Assembly: GCA_963677415.2 (NCBI GenBank)
Contig: CAXXFJ010000037.1
Location: 30,895 to 94,894 of the forward strand
Source: JAQUTK01 sp963677415
GTDB taxonomy: Bacteria; Bacteroidota; Bacteroidia; Bacteroidales; JAQUTK01
Length of the DNA: 64,000 bases
Reading direction: 5' to 3'
In this document: positions 52,168 through 62,115 of the stretch, in pieces
How the letters are laid out: each line of letters begins with the position of its first letter
Numbering within the stretch: position 1 is the first letter of the stretch
Made by a program: the position numbers and the translations under genes
Notes under the pieces: generated by a model
What the model saw: the letters and a program-made list of their open reading frames with translations, nothing else
Told to the model about the DNA's origin: nothing
The model's database searches: none

Positions 52168-54528
52168 ATGAAAAAGACTTTCTTCTTTAGTTTTCTGTTC
52201 TGTAGCCTCTTTTCCTATTCACAACACAATATGTCGCAGTATATCGGATCCCCGGCGAACGAATCTGTGCCGGAATCATTGACGAAAACAGGGAATGATA
52301 TAGTAGCAGCAAATCAATCCCGGAAAGACTCTCTCTATTTTGAGCAGAAAAAGGGGCTGCTTACTGCCATATGGGAGAAACCATTCAGCTATAACAGTAT
52401 CAAAACAAACCATGCTCCGGTTGGGCCTTATATGGGCAACGGTGATGTAGGGGTAGTTTGTCATACTTCAGATAACAGTCAGACTTTGCGTATCTCGAAG
52501 GTTGATTTTGTGACGGATGGTTGGAGCGATTGGGCAGGTAGCGGACCTGCGGCTTTGCCTGTTGGTGGTATTAGCATCAGAGTAGATTCGCCTGTTTCCA
52601 CAGGATTTAATTATCAGATGGACCAGTTGGGCAACGAATTACGAATGACTACCGGTACTTCTCAACCTGTGAAAATGAAAAGCTGGATCGCTGTGAATGA
52701 TAATATAATTGTTACGGAACTTACTACGACTGCTCTAACTCCGGTGAATGTCTCTGTGGAAACCTTTGTGGACAGTGCTACAGTTACATATACAACGGCT
52801 TCCGAAGTAAACAATCTGGTAGCCCAAGTGACGCGTCAAACAAAAACAGGAGATGTAAGATGGATCTCTAAGGCGGGCATATCGACCCGAATTATGGGTG
52901 CGACTCCTATTATTGACAGGCTTTCCGGATCGCGGATCAATTCTTCATTTGTTCTTTCAAAGAAGGATACGGTGCGTGTGACGACCTACGTTTCCGGTGG
53001 TGGAAAAACGAATGATGCCAAATTATCCTTCGCCTGCCACCGGTTAGAAAGCTTGAATATCGATAGTATTACACAGTTAAAGAATAGAAAAGCAGCATGG
53101 TGGAAAGATATGTGGAACCGCTCCTATGTGGAAACCAATGATAATTTGCTCAACCGTCATTATTTGTCCTCCATTTATCTGCTTGCTTCTGGCTATAATG
53201 AACACTCACCAGCCTGTGGAGGGATGTATGGTGTATGGAATATGAATGATTCGATGATGTACCATGGTGATATTCATCTGAATTATAACAGCCAGGCGGG
53301 TTTTTACAGTGTATTTTCTGCCAACCGCCCTGAAATTGCCATGCCTTTCTTTCAGTTCATCGAATCCATTGTGCCGGATGGTAAAAAACGGGCGCAAACA
53401 GATATGGGCAGCATGCACCCTTCATGGGCCGGCAAATCGTGCAGAGGGGTACTTTTTCTGGTGGGAGGCCTTGGTATTGGTGTTCCTTATAATTACTATT
53501 GGCAACAAACAGTAAATGCTCCGTTCAATGTTCCTCTTTTCAGCTGGTACTATGAATATACCGGCGATGTGGATTTCCTGAAGCACAGGGCGTATCCTTT
53601 TATCCGAGAATGTGGTGATTTCTATGAAGACTATATGCAAAAAGAGCCTTTTGGTGATTCTTACCGCTATTCGATAACGACGGGTGCGCATGAAAGTTCG
53701 TGGGATCTGAATCCGCCTTCTGATCTGGGATTTGTAGAGCAGACCTTTCGTTTGCTTCTGAAGTATAGTAAACAGTTGAATGTGGATAAAAACCGCAGAG
53801 CGTTATGGCAGGATATCCTCTCTCACCTACCCAAATACAAGGTAATACAGCCCACAAAAACGCCAAACAATGGATTGCCGGTTTTTGCGAAGAACGAGGC
53901 CGGGTGGGATTTTCCGAACCACATGATACAAATGCATCCGGTATATCCTTGTGAGGTACTGAATCTGCTTTCTAATCCGGATACGCTCCAGATAGCAAGA
54001 AACACGGTGGATTATTATCAGGTTTCACAAAATGGCTTTACGGGCACAATGAATGAATTGGGATTGAGTGCTTTTGTGATGGCTGCCCGAATAGGTTTTG
54101 ACCCGGATATAATAGTTCAGAAGATGAAAGAACTTATATCCAGTGCCAAACCGAATTTCCTGATTGTGGATGGTCATCATTGCGCGGAGAAAACCACCGT
54201 GATTGAGACAATCAATTCCATGATGTTGCAAACGCTGAATAGTACGTTGTATTTGTTTCCTGATTGGATCAAATCACCTGCTTCCTTTACCCGATTGCGT
54301 ACAAAGGGTGCTTTTCTGGTCTCTGCTGATTACGATGGATCTACAGTTTCGAATCTGAAAATATGCAGTGAGAAAGGTACTCTCTGTAACCTGAATAATC
54401 CATGGAAAGGAAGAGCTATTCAGGTTACAGAGAATGGGAAAAAGGTTTCTGTTCGTAAGGTCGGAGATATATATTCGTTTTCAACAAAAGCCGGAAGCAC
54501 CTATTTTGTGAGTCCGTTGATGGATTAG
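52168..54528 (+). CDS. GH95-like six-hairpin glycosidase
   Basis: A 786-residue exported protein with signal peptide 'MKKTFFFSFLFCSLFSYSQ'. The N-terminal beta-domain (about 50-330, 'APVGPYMGNGDVGVVCH') and a central (alpha/alpha)6 barrel resemble GH95 alpha-L-fucosidase/galactosidase proteins. The barrel segment 'YHGDIHLNYNSQAGFY' lines up with the GH95 N-x-N-x-Q substrate loop, but the match is partial. A C-terminal beta-domain covers about 690-786. Substrate not decided; fucoside, galactoside or another sugar are possible. The start at 52168 is used because an upstream TTG (52075) lies inside the promoter. It ends 17 bases from the converging arabinofuranosidase gene. Confidence 0.78.
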   Translation: MKKTFFFSFLFCSLFSYSQHNMSQYIGSPANESVPESLTKTGNDIVAANQSRKDSLYFEQKKGLLTAIWEKPFSYNSIKTNHAPVGPYMGNGDVGVVCHTSDNSQTLRISKVDFVTDGWSDWAGSGPAALPVGGISIRVDSPVSTGFNYQMDQLGNELRMTTGTSQPVKMKSWIAVNDNIIVTELTTTALTPVNVSVETFVDSATVTYTTASEVNNLVAQVTRQTKTGDVRWISKAGISTRIMGATPIIDRLSGSRINSSFVLSKKDTVRVTTYVSGGGKTNDAKLSFACHRLESLNIDSITQLKNRKAAWWKDMWNRSYVETNDNLLNRHYLSSIYLLASGYNEHSPACGGMYGVWNMNDSMMYHGDIHLNYNSQAGFYSVFSANRPEIAMPFFQFIESIVPDGKKRAQTDMGSMHPSWAGKSCRGVLFLVGGLGIGVPYNYYWQQTVNAPFNVPLFSWYYEYTGDVDFLKHRAYPFIRECGDFYEDYMQKEPFGDSYRYSITTGAHESSWDLNPPSDLGFVEQTFRLLLKYSKQLNVDKNRRALWQDILSHLPKYKVIQPTKTPNNGLPVFAKNEAGWDFPNHMIQMHPVYPCEVLNLLSNPDTLQIARNTVDYYQVSQNGFTGTMNELGLSAFVMAARIGFDPDIIVQKMKELISSAKPNFLIVDGHHCAEKTTVIETINSMMLQTLNSTLYLFPDWIKSPASFTRLRTKGAFLVSADYDGSTVSNLKICSEKGTLCNLNNPWKGRAIQVTENGKKVSVRKVGDIYSFSTKAGSTYFVSPLMD

Positions 54529-54545
54529 AATACAATCTCCGGAAC

Positions 54546-56081
54546 TTATTTCAGTTCCAGTGTTACGATTGATTTTGAAGGAATCTTTACTGTCAGGATG
54601 CCTTTGCTGATCTTTGCACCATTGAACGCCGCTGGTTTTACTACTTCAGGTTTGTCAAACGTGTTGCAGTCTGTAATCTCTTTGGTCGTCAGAATAGTTC
54701 CCGTCACCTTGGAAGCTTCTATTCCTTTCAGGTCTATAGATACTTCTTGAGCGTTCTGAACATCGATATTCACAAGAGAAATATGGACAATACCCTCTTT
54801 GTCTTTCGAAGCAGTCCCATCAACAATAGCTACATCGCGATCGCGTATGGATTTAGTCTGCGTTGTAATTTCCATAGGGATACTAGTGGCATCCATATGC
54901 ACTTTGTACATGTCAAACACATGATAAGTGGGGGTTAATACCATTTTCTCCTTGTTTGTCAGGATCATTGCCTGCAATACATTGACTACCTGAGCAATGT
55001 TGGACATCTGGATACGATCGCAATATCTGTGGAAGATATTTAATGAGCGTGCTGCCACCATGGCGTCGCGCAATGTATTTTGCTGGAACAGGAATCCCGG
55101 GTTTGTGCCTGGCTCCACGTCAAACCAAGTGCCCCATTCATCAACCATCAGTGCCACACGCTTCCTTGGGTCATATTTATCCATGATTGCAATGTGCTTC
55201 TGAATCACATCTTCTATTTCTACCGCTTTGCCGATTGTAAAGTAGTAGTCATTCTCTTTAAATTCGGTAGCTGAACCTTTGCTGTTCCAGTTGGCAACCG
55301 TATAGTAGTGGAGAGAAAGTCCGTTCATCTTGCCACCGGCGTTTTTCATCAGCACTTCCGTCCAGTTAAAATCATAATCGCTTGCACCACAGGCAACCTT
55401 AAAAAGTTTGTTGCCATCATAATTGCGTGCGTAGACTCCATATCGTCTGAATACATCTGCATAATACTCAGGTAGCATGTCACCACCGCAACCCCAGCTC
55501 TCATTGCCGACACCGATGTATTTCACCTTCCAGGGTTCCTTACGACCGTTTTCACGGCGCAGATTGGCCATTGGGCTGTCGCCGGCAGAAGTCATGTATT
55601 CGATCCATTTAGCCATCTCTTCAACGGAACCACTTCCTACGTTTACACTAATATATGGCTCACAGCCTAGTAGTTCGCACAGGTTCAAAAACTCATTTGT
55701 ACCGAAACTGTTATCTTCTACCACGCCTCCCCAATTGTTATTGACCATCTTCGGACGATTCTCCTTGGGGCCGATTCCGTCCACCCAATGGTATTCATCT
55801 GCAAAGCAACCTCCCGGCCAGCGCATGACAGGAATCTTCAAAGCCTTTAATGCGTTTAATACATCGGTGCGATATCCTTTGGTGTTAGGAATCGGAGAAT
55901 CTTCTCCCACCCATAATCCACCATAGATACAACTTCCCAGGTGCTCGGAAAACTGCCCATAAATATTTCTGTTGATCACATTTTTGGCTTCGTCCGGTTT
56001 CAGACTAATCGTTGTCTTTGTATCTTGTGCATAAACCATTGTGGTGCACAATACAGCGATTGAAATAATAAATCGTCTCAT
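54546..56081 (-). CDS. GH51 alpha-L-arabinofuranosidase
   Basis: A 511-residue exported GH51 enzyme that removes terminal arabinofuranose from arabinans or arabinoxylans. It has a signal peptide (MRRFIISIAVLCTTMVYA), then the TIM barrel with 'FSEHLGSCIYGGLWVGED', the acid/base Glu in 'GVGNESWGCGG' (about 193) and the nucleophile in 'MVDEWGTWF' (about 316), followed by a C-terminal beta-domain. 23 bases after the gene at 56105-59164 on the same strand, so probably co-transcribed. Confidence 0.95.
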   Translation of the reverse strand: MRRFIISIAVLCTTMVYAQDTKTTISLKPDEAKNVINRNIYGQFSEHLGSCIYGGLWVGEDSPIPNTKGYRTDVLNALKALKIPVMRWPGGCFADEYHWVDGIGPKENRPKMVNNNWGGVVEDNSFGTNEFLNLCELLGCEPYISVNVGSGSVEEMAKWIEYMTSAGDSPMANLRRENGRKEPWKVKYIGVGNESWGCGGDMLPEYYADVFRRYGVYARNYDGNKLFKVACGASDYDFNWTEVLMKNAGGKMNGLSLHYYTVANWNSKGSATEFKENDYYFTIGKAVEIEDVIQKHIAIMDKYDPRKRVALMVDEWGTWFDVEPGTNPGFLFQQNTLRDAMVAARSLNIFHRYCDRIQMSNIAQVVNVLQAMILTNKEKMVLTPTYHVFDMYKVHMDATSIPMEITTQTKSIRDRDVAIVDGTASKDKEGIVHISLVNIDVQNAQEVSIDLKGIEASKVTGTILTTKEITDCNTFDKPEVVKPAAFNGAKISKGILTVKIPSKSIVTLELK

Positions 56082-56104
56082 GTTATTTATTTAGTTGATA
56101 ATAA

Positions 56105-59100
56105 TTACTGAATGATCATTCGGCTCACAGCTCTGAAATATACTGCACCACTGCGTTCTGCTCGTACCTCATACAGATAGATGCCGGGCTCGAGTATGCC
56201 TTTGGACCAGAAATGCTGGTTGAATCCTTCATCTGCTGAAATAGTCCTACTGCTGATTAGTCTTCCCTGATTGTCATAGATAGATAGTGTTGCCTTGTCG
56301 CCTGCATAAGGTAACGAGTAGCTGATAGTTGTCGTTGTTGTTACCGGATTGGGGAAATTCTTCAGACTGCTGTTTGCTTCACGGATCACGATGGATGTTT
56401 CGGTCAGTATGTCTGTCTTATCATACGGAGTCAGAGCCCAAAGATTTGGATCTTTCTTGGTACTGGTGGCTGTAGAGAGCTCACTGCCGTTTAATATCAA
56501 TCCTGTATTGCCATTGCGCAACGTGTAATAAGAAGTTCCATTATCACGATAGACATAGGCTAATGTAATCCGTTGTTCGCCATCATTTACATCAGCATCC
56601 CGGAGCACCGGTCCGGCTGCAGTGATGGCAAGGTTCATTCCGTTATTCAGATTTGTCAAAGTGTAAGTTCCGGCAGTAGCTGCTTTTGCTACCCAGTATT
56701 GTGCAGCATCCAATGATTCGCTCTTTGTTGTGTTGAGGCTTGTCTGCTCAGCAACCAGTTTTCTCATCTCCAGTTTGCTGCTAATCCTGAAGACTAGTGA
56801 GTCTGCGGTATCAAAAGTCTCCTGAGGAACAAATGCCCAGAGCTGGTTGGTTGACCGGAGGTCGGAATAAGATCCTACCACTTTGTCTGGATAGCTGTCC
56901 ATCGATTGATAGTCATAGGTATAGACGGTTCCAGCGTTGGTTGTATTATAAAAGGAGACGGTGTAATAGCTGAATGGCGCGTTGCTGGATGTTCCTATCG
57001 TTTGATAATGTGCCAGCGATAGATTGTTATTCTTCGATAGGGTAGTCTGTATGGTATATCCTCCGGCAGAATTTGCATTACCTGAATAGGCAATGTATTC
57101 ACCTGTCCCCACATTTTTAATCCGATAGTGACCGGTCTTATTATTAATTCCGTTCATGTATTCAACCGTCCAGTAATAGTTGTTGCTCAGATTGGTCGTT
57201 GCAGTGCTGCCGGAAGTTTTCAGACTTGTGCCATCCTGATAAAGATATCCGTCGCGCTGGTTTCGGATCAGGAAGGTCTGGTCTTTTTCAATGATCGGGT
57301 TCTGAATATACTCATACGTCTTATTGAACGAGATCTTTGACTTTGTGTCGCGATACACTTCGCCCGCAGGCGTCAGCGAACCATCGCCATCACGGATCAC
57401 TCGCCGCCAGTCTTCTACCCAGTTATAGATGGAGTAGCGTTCGAAATAATCAGTACTTTCCATTGCATCAAGAATGTAGGTGATATCTTTCTTCTGCTCA
57501 GCTTCCGTTTTATTTCCCCCTTCTGTGGTCCAGTTTGCACCATTATTCCATTCTGTGGTCCATAATGGGCGATGGGTATTGTTGTATGCTGTACTGAAGT
57601 AATTGGTCCAGTTGCTTCTTTCCCATCCACCAAAATAAGCATGCAAGGCAACAAAGTCCACCCGATAGTTACGGTGTTCGCATTCACGCATGAAAGTATA
57701 TAATCCATTTCCAATGCTTGCGTAAGCAGGTGATCCAACTCTTAATCCGGATGCCATCATGCTCGGCCATCCATTAATCATTTCCTGCATGGGCATATTT
57801 GCCTGTTCGGTCTGATCCGGTTCGTTGTATCCAAGCACATGGTTTAGACCTGTCTGGCTATTTACAGTTCCATAAGGAAACCAATCGGACTTACCAGTTA
57901 CCATAGCGGTGAAGTCCTTGTTCAGGGATCTCGACGAACTACTCGGCCCCCAAGTGTAAAACCAGCTTACCTTTAGTTTCTCATGATTATCATCACTTCC
58001 ACTGCAATAGCCTTTCTTTGTTGTATATCTCCAGGGAAAGACCCGGACAAAAGAGACGCTCTTATCTAATTCGATGGGCATCTTGTTGACGACAATATCC
58101 TTGTCAGTAGCGATATATACCCTACTGCTTCCTGTGCCGTTTGATGACTCTGCAAAAGTGGCCATATATCCTTTTTTCAACACAAATGAAGAGATCTCAT
58201 TGTCAAAGGCGCCTAATAGAGTAGATGAATAATATGTTTCAGGAACCAACTCTTTGGATTCGCCTTTGCGATTGATGTCGTTGTAAACAGTAAGTGCCGC
58301 AAATGACGTTCCTTGAGGGATGACTACCGTTCCTTCGCCATACATCTCCACTCTGACATTGTTATTAATAGTAGCTCTGCTGCCATTAACTGTTATTTTG
58401 CTGAGCAAACCAAATACAGTCAGCGGACGAATGCTGTCAAAAAAGAGCCATGCATCTTCCGAATTTAAATTGACGGTACTTTTTACCAAAGGAGAGGTAG
58501 GGTAGGTGAAATGCAGTTCGCCGTTACCTTCAAGGGTATAATCACGATTCATAGCTGCCGTGTGACTGATGATTGTGTCTTCGCCGACTGTGATAGCACT
58601 CCGTACGTCAACTGTCATCGCTTCACTGTCTTTGATTGAAGCGCAACTGATATTCGGGTCGCTGTTGATCGTTATATCATCTATGTAGATAGTCCCGGCA
58701 GTCTTTGGCAGAAATTTGATACCTTGAATGTAAACAACCTTGTTGAGTGGAAAAACCATCTCGACCCATTGGTTTTGATAGGCTACATTATAGGATTCAT
58801 CCCCATAGATCCTGCTGGATGTCATACTTATCGCGCTTACTGTAAACTGGGTGCCGGGAGTGTAAACCTTCAGGTGCAAATAAAAGTTCGTAGAAGGCTG
58901 AATCTTACTGAAAGAGAGAATGGGACCTTTATCTGTCACATCATCCCCCGAGATTTCAATCTTCAGCACTTTGGAAGATTTGTTCAGTTTGGCGTTTTCG
59001 GGGTTATCGACACAGGAGAATGTGACAGCCGTTTCTCCCTGATCTACAGAGATAGAATCAATGTTACTATTTTCAAAGTCTATTTTCGGAAGAATCTGAG

Positions 59101-59164
59101 CGTTGCCTGAGAGGCTGTTGATTAGTATCAATGCTATGCTGATACACAATACTTTCGTGTTCAT
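56105..59164 (-). CDS. Large secreted glycosidase (GH128-like core) with T9SS-type C-terminal domain
   Basis: A 1,019-residue exported protein with signal peptide 'MNTKVLCISIALILINSLSG'. The N-terminal about 400 residues are beta-rich and probably binding modules. The core has the glycosyl-hydrolase catalytic-core pattern: 'VLGYNEPDQTEQANMPMQEM' (proposed acid/base Glu about 445) and 'PLWTTEWNNGANW' (proposed nucleophile about 538). A beta-trefoil/ricin-like stretch (about 610-900) follows. The last about 85 residues look like a type IX secretion sorting domain ('LKNFPNPVTTTTTISYSLP', 'GIYLYEVRAERSG'). The ATG at 59164 is used because the promoter lies at 59236; the open frame continues to 59305. 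Confidence 0.8.
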   Translation of the reverse strand: MNTKVLCISIALILINSLSGNAQILPKIDFENSNIDSISVDQGETAVTFSCVDNPENAKLNKSSKVLKIEISGDDVTDKGPILSFSKIQPSTNFYLHLKVYTPGTQFTVSAISMTSSRIYGDESYNVAYQNQWVEMVFPLNKVVYIQGIKFLPKTAGTIYIDDITINSDPNISCASIKDSEAMTVDVRSAITVGEDTIISHTAAMNRDYTLEGNGELHFTYPTSPLVKSTVNLNSEDAWLFFDSIRPLTVFGLLSKITVNGSRATINNNVRVEMYGEGTVVIPQGTSFAALTVYNDINRKGESKELVPETYYSSTLLGAFDNEISSFVLKKGYMATFAESSNGTGSSRVYIATDKDIVVNKMPIELDKSVSFVRVFPWRYTTKKGYCSGSDDNHEKLKVSWFYTWGPSSSSRSLNKDFTAMVTGKSDWFPYGTVNSQTGLNHVLGYNEPDQTEQANMPMQEMINGWPSMMASGLRVGSPAYASIGNGLYTFMRECEHRNYRVDFVALHAYFGGWERSNWTNYFSTAYNNTHRPLWTTEWNNGANWTTEGGNKTEAEQKKDITYILDAMESTDYFERYSIYNWVEDWRRVIRDGDGSLTPAGEVYRDTKSKISFNKTYEYIQNPIIEKDQTFLIRNQRDGYLYQDGTSLKTSGSTATTNLSNNYYWTVEYMNGINNKTGHYRIKNVGTGEYIAYSGNANSAGGYTIQTTLSKNNNLSLAHYQTIGTSSNAPFSYYTVSFYNTTNAGTVYTYDYQSMDSYPDKVVGSYSDLRSTNQLWAFVPQETFDTADSLVFRISSKLEMRKLVAEQTSLNTTKSESLDAAQYWVAKAATAGTYTLTNLNNGMNLAITAAGPVLRDADVNDGEQRITLAYVYRDNGTSYYTLRNGNTGLILNGSELSTATSTKKDPNLWALTPYDKTDILTETSIVIREANSSLKNFPNPVTTTTTISYSLPYAGDKATLSIYDNQGRLISSRTISADEGFNQHFWSKGILEPGIYLYEVRAERSGAVYFRAVSRMIIQ

Positions 59165-59235
59165 GATAGGATAAGATTTTAGTTTATAATAACTTATTCT
59201 TTTCTTGCTTTCAGAAAAGAAGTACTTCTTACTTG

Positions 59236-59264
59236 CAAAGATAATTGTTGTTTTTGAAAGACAA
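59236..59264 (-). promoter_or_regulatory. Promoter of the T9SS-tailed glycosidase / GH51 operon
   Basis: On the - strand TTG (59264-59262), an 18-base spacer and TATCTTTG (59243-59236), leaving a leader of about 65 bases. Confidence 0.65.
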
Positions 59265-59301
59265 AATAAATAAGATGAATTATTACACTTAATACATGAG
59301 C

Positions 59302-59345
59302 TCAAAAAGAAGCCCCGGCACTTTCCTTGCGGAAAAGCCGGGGCT
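59302..59345 (-). terminator. Terminator of the frdCAB operon
   Basis: The stem agccccggc / gccggggct (59311-59319, 59337-59345) is followed on the - strand by TCTTTTTGAG. Confidence 0.85.
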
Positions 59346-59368
59346 CTCTATAAAGTAACGCATAATGA

Positions 59369-60124
59369 TCAGCTCTGTAAAGTAGCTTTCAGAAATTCAC
59401 GATTCAAACGAGCAATATTGCTGATTGAGATCCCTTTTGGACACTCAGCTTCGCACTGACGTGTATTGGTGCAGTTACCAAATCCCACTTCATCCATCTT
59501 TGCAACCATAGCTTTCGCACGGGCAGCAGCTTCAACACGTCCCTGTGGGAGTAGAGCAAGCTGACTTACTTTGGCAGAGACAAACAACATTGCCGAACCG
59601 TTCTTGCAGGCAGCAGCACAAGCACCGCAGCCAATACATGAAGCAGAATCCATTGCTTCGTCTGCATCTACCTTTGATATTGGAGTTGAATTGGCATCAG
59701 GAATACCTCCTGTATTTACATTGACATAACCGCCGGCCTGGATGATCTTATCATAGGCATTGCGATCAACCATCAGGTCTCTGATAACAGGGAAACCTGC
59801 TGAACGCCAAGGCTCAATAGTGATAGTCTCACCATCTTTGAACTTACGCATGTGCAACTGACAAGTTGTAACCTGAGTATCTGGTCCATGAGGATGGCCG
59901 TTGATATACAAGCTGCACATTCCACATATACCTTCGCGGCAGTCGTGGTCAAATGCAATAGGTTCTTCCCCTTTGTTGATCAGTTGCTCATTCAGGATAT
60001 CCAGCATTTCAAGGAAAGAGCAGTCTGTAGAGACCTTGTCCAGTTTATAAGTCTGGAATCCTCCCTGTGCTTTCGGACCTTTTTGACGCCAGATCTTAAG
60101 CGTGATATTTAGTGTCTTTTCCAT
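59369..60124 (-). CDS. frdB: Succinate dehydrogenase/fumarate reductase iron-sulfur subunit
   Basis: A 251-residue electron-transfer subunit of the B-type fumarate reductase. The plant-type [2Fe-2S] ligands are 'CREGICGMCSLYING' plus the Cys of 'QVTTC'. The second domain has 'CIGCGACAAACKNG' and 'CTNTRQCEAECPKG' for [4Fe-4S] and [3Fe-4S] centres. It follows frdA by 16 bases. In Bacteroides the complex reduces fumarate to succinate, a major fermentation product. Confidence 0.96.
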   Translation of the reverse strand: MEKTLNITLKIWRQKGPKAQGGFQTYKLDKVSTDCSFLEMLDILNEQLINKGEEPIAFDHDCREGICGMCSLYINGHPHGPDTQVTTCQLHMRKFKDGETITIEPWRSAGFPVIRDLMVDRNAYDKIIQAGGYVNVNTGGIPDANSTPISKVDADEAMDSASCIGCGACAAACKNGSAMLFVSAKVSQLALLPQGRVEAAARAKAMVAKMDEVGFGNCTNTRQCEAECPKGISISNIARLNREFLKATLQS

Positions 60125-60140
60125 TGTGATTCCTCTTTAA

Positions 60141-62084
60141 TTATGATTTGTAATTTCTTGTTTGACGGTGAATGAACTCGTATGTCAGATCTTCTTTGAT
60201 CATCTCCGGAGTCTTATCAGCACCTACATATTTCCAGCAAGATGCATAAGCATAGTGTTCGTCATCACGCAGAGCTTCTCCTTCCGGTGTTTGGTATTCT
60301 TCGCGGAAATGACCACCACAAGATTCATTACGACTCAAACTGTCTAAAGCCATCAGTTCGCCAATTTCGATGAAGTCTGAAAGACGCAGTGCCTTGTCAA
60401 GCTCGGTGTTAAAATCATTCTTATCGCCGGGAATGAACAAATCGCTCCAGAATTTCTTTTTCAGTTCGGCTAACTTCTTTAAGCCAATCCCCAAGCCTTC
60501 TTTGGTGCGACCCATTCCTACATAGTCCCACATGATGTGTCCCAGCTCTTTGTGAAGAGAGTCAACAGAACTCTTACCCTTGATATTCATCAGTTTGCTG
60601 ATCTTGTCATTTACAGCCTTCTCGGCTTCGTTGAATTCTTTCAGGTCTGTACTGAAACGTGGCACCTGAATCTGGTCGGCCAGATAGTTCTGAATTGTAT
60701 AAGGGAGGATGAAATAACCATCAGCCAAACCTTGCATCAAAGCGGATGCTCCCAGACGGTTTGCACCGTGGTCAGAGAAGTTAGCTTCACCGATTGCAAA
60801 CAAGCCTTCTACATTGGTCATTAGTTCATAATCCACCCAAAGACCACCCATCGTATAGTGGATAGCTGGATAGATCATCATCGGAGTTTCGTATGGGTTC
60901 TCATCCATGATCTTCTCATACATCTGGAACAAGTTACCATAACGAGCTTCAACAACATCTTTACCCAGACGGTTGATCGCTGTAGAGAAATCCAGGAATA
61001 CAGCCAGACCGGTTGTATTTACGCCGAAACCGGCATCACAGCGTTCTTTAGCCGCACGTGAAGCCACGTCGCGGGGCACCAGGTTGCCAAATGCAGGATA
61101 ACGTCTTTCCAGATAGTAATCACGATCCTCTTCTTTAATGTCTGCACCTCTCATCTTGCCTGCACGGATTGCTTCAGAATCTTCTTTCTTCTTCGGAACC
61201 CAGATGCGTCCGTCATTACGAAGAGACTCTGACATCAAAGTCAGTTTGGATTGGAAGTCGCCGTGCTGTGGAACGCATGTCGGGTGAATCTGCGCGTATG
61301 CAGGGTTTGCAAAGCAAGCTCCTTTATGGTAGCACTGTATAGCAGCGGATCCATTGGATGCCATGGCATTGGTTGAAAGGAAGAATGTGTTTCCGTATCC
61401 ACCGGTAGCGATTACTACAGCATGAGCAGAGAATCTTTCAATCTTACCTGTGATCAGGTTGCGGGCGATAATACCGCGGGCACGACCATCTATGATGACA
61501 ACATCCAGCATCTCACGGCGGGTGAACATTTTGACACTGCCTTTCTGAACCTGACGGCTCAGTGCAGAGTATGCACCTAACAATAACTGCTGACCGGTTT
61601 GTCCTTTTGCGTAAAAGGTACGGGATACCTGAGCTCCACCGAATGAACGGTTGTCCAGTAATCCACCATATTCACGCGCAAAAGGAACCCCTTGAGCTAC
61701 ACACTGATCGATAATACTATTGGATACTTCAGCCAAACGGTGTACATTCGATTCACGTGCACGGTAGTCACCGCCTTTGATCGTATCGTAGAAAAGACGA
61801 TATACGCTATCGCCATCATTCTGATAATTTTTTGCTGCATTGATACCTCCTTGTGCTGCGATAGAATGTGCGCGGCGGGGAGAATCCTGAATACAGAAGT
61901 TGAGCACATTGAATCCAAGTTCTCCTAGGGATGCGGCAGCAGAACCACCAGCTAATCCGGTACCAACAACAATAATATCCAAACGGCGTTTGTTAGCGGG
62001 GTTTACCAACTTCTGGTGTGCCTTATAATTTGTCCACTTTTCGGCCAATTGACCGGCAGGGATTTTTGCATTAAGTTCAGCCAT
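60141..62084 (-). CDS. frdA: Fumarate reductase/succinate dehydrogenase flavoprotein subunit
   Basis: The 647-residue catalytic subunit with covalently bound FAD. The FAD site is 'IVVGTGLAGGSAAASLGELG'; the flavinylation His lies in 'RRAHSIAAQGGINAAKNYQ'; the active-site region includes 'HPTCVPQHGDFQSK' and 'HYTMGGLWVDYEL', with the closing 'GANRLGASALMQGLADGYF'. Length and order (C-A-B) fit the B-type family of Bacteroidetes and epsilonproteobacteria. Confidence 0.97.
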   Translation of the reverse strand: MAELNAKIPAGQLAEKWTNYKAHQKLVNPANKRRLDIIVVGTGLAGGSAAASLGELGFNVLNFCIQDSPRRAHSIAAQGGINAAKNYQNDGDSVYRLFYDTIKGGDYRARESNVHRLAEVSNSIIDQCVAQGVPFAREYGGLLDNRSFGGAQVSRTFYAKGQTGQQLLLGAYSALSRQVQKGSVKMFTRREMLDVVIIDGRARGIIARNLITGKIERFSAHAVVIATGGYGNTFFLSTNAMASNGSAAIQCYHKGACFANPAYAQIHPTCVPQHGDFQSKLTLMSESLRNDGRIWVPKKKEDSEAIRAGKMRGADIKEEDRDYYLERRYPAFGNLVPRDVASRAAKERCDAGFGVNTTGLAVFLDFSTAINRLGKDVVEARYGNLFQMYEKIMDENPYETPMMIYPAIHYTMGGLWVDYELMTNVEGLFAIGEANFSDHGANRLGASALMQGLADGYFILPYTIQNYLADQIQVPRFSTDLKEFNEAEKAVNDKISKLMNIKGKSSVDSLHKELGHIMWDYVGMGRTKEGLGIGLKKLAELKKKFWSDLFIPGDKNDFNTELDKALRLSDFIEIGELMALDSLSRNESCGGHFREEYQTPEGEALRDDEHYAYASCWKYVGADKTPEMIKEDLTYEFIHRQTRNYKS

Positions 62085-62115
62085 AATCTAAATTAATATT
62101 TAAAAGGTTACAAAG

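Noticed and set aside
59165..59305. N-terminal extension of the T9SS-tailed glycosidase.
   Set aside because: The extension lies across the promoter at 59236-59264 and would precede a standard signal peptide.
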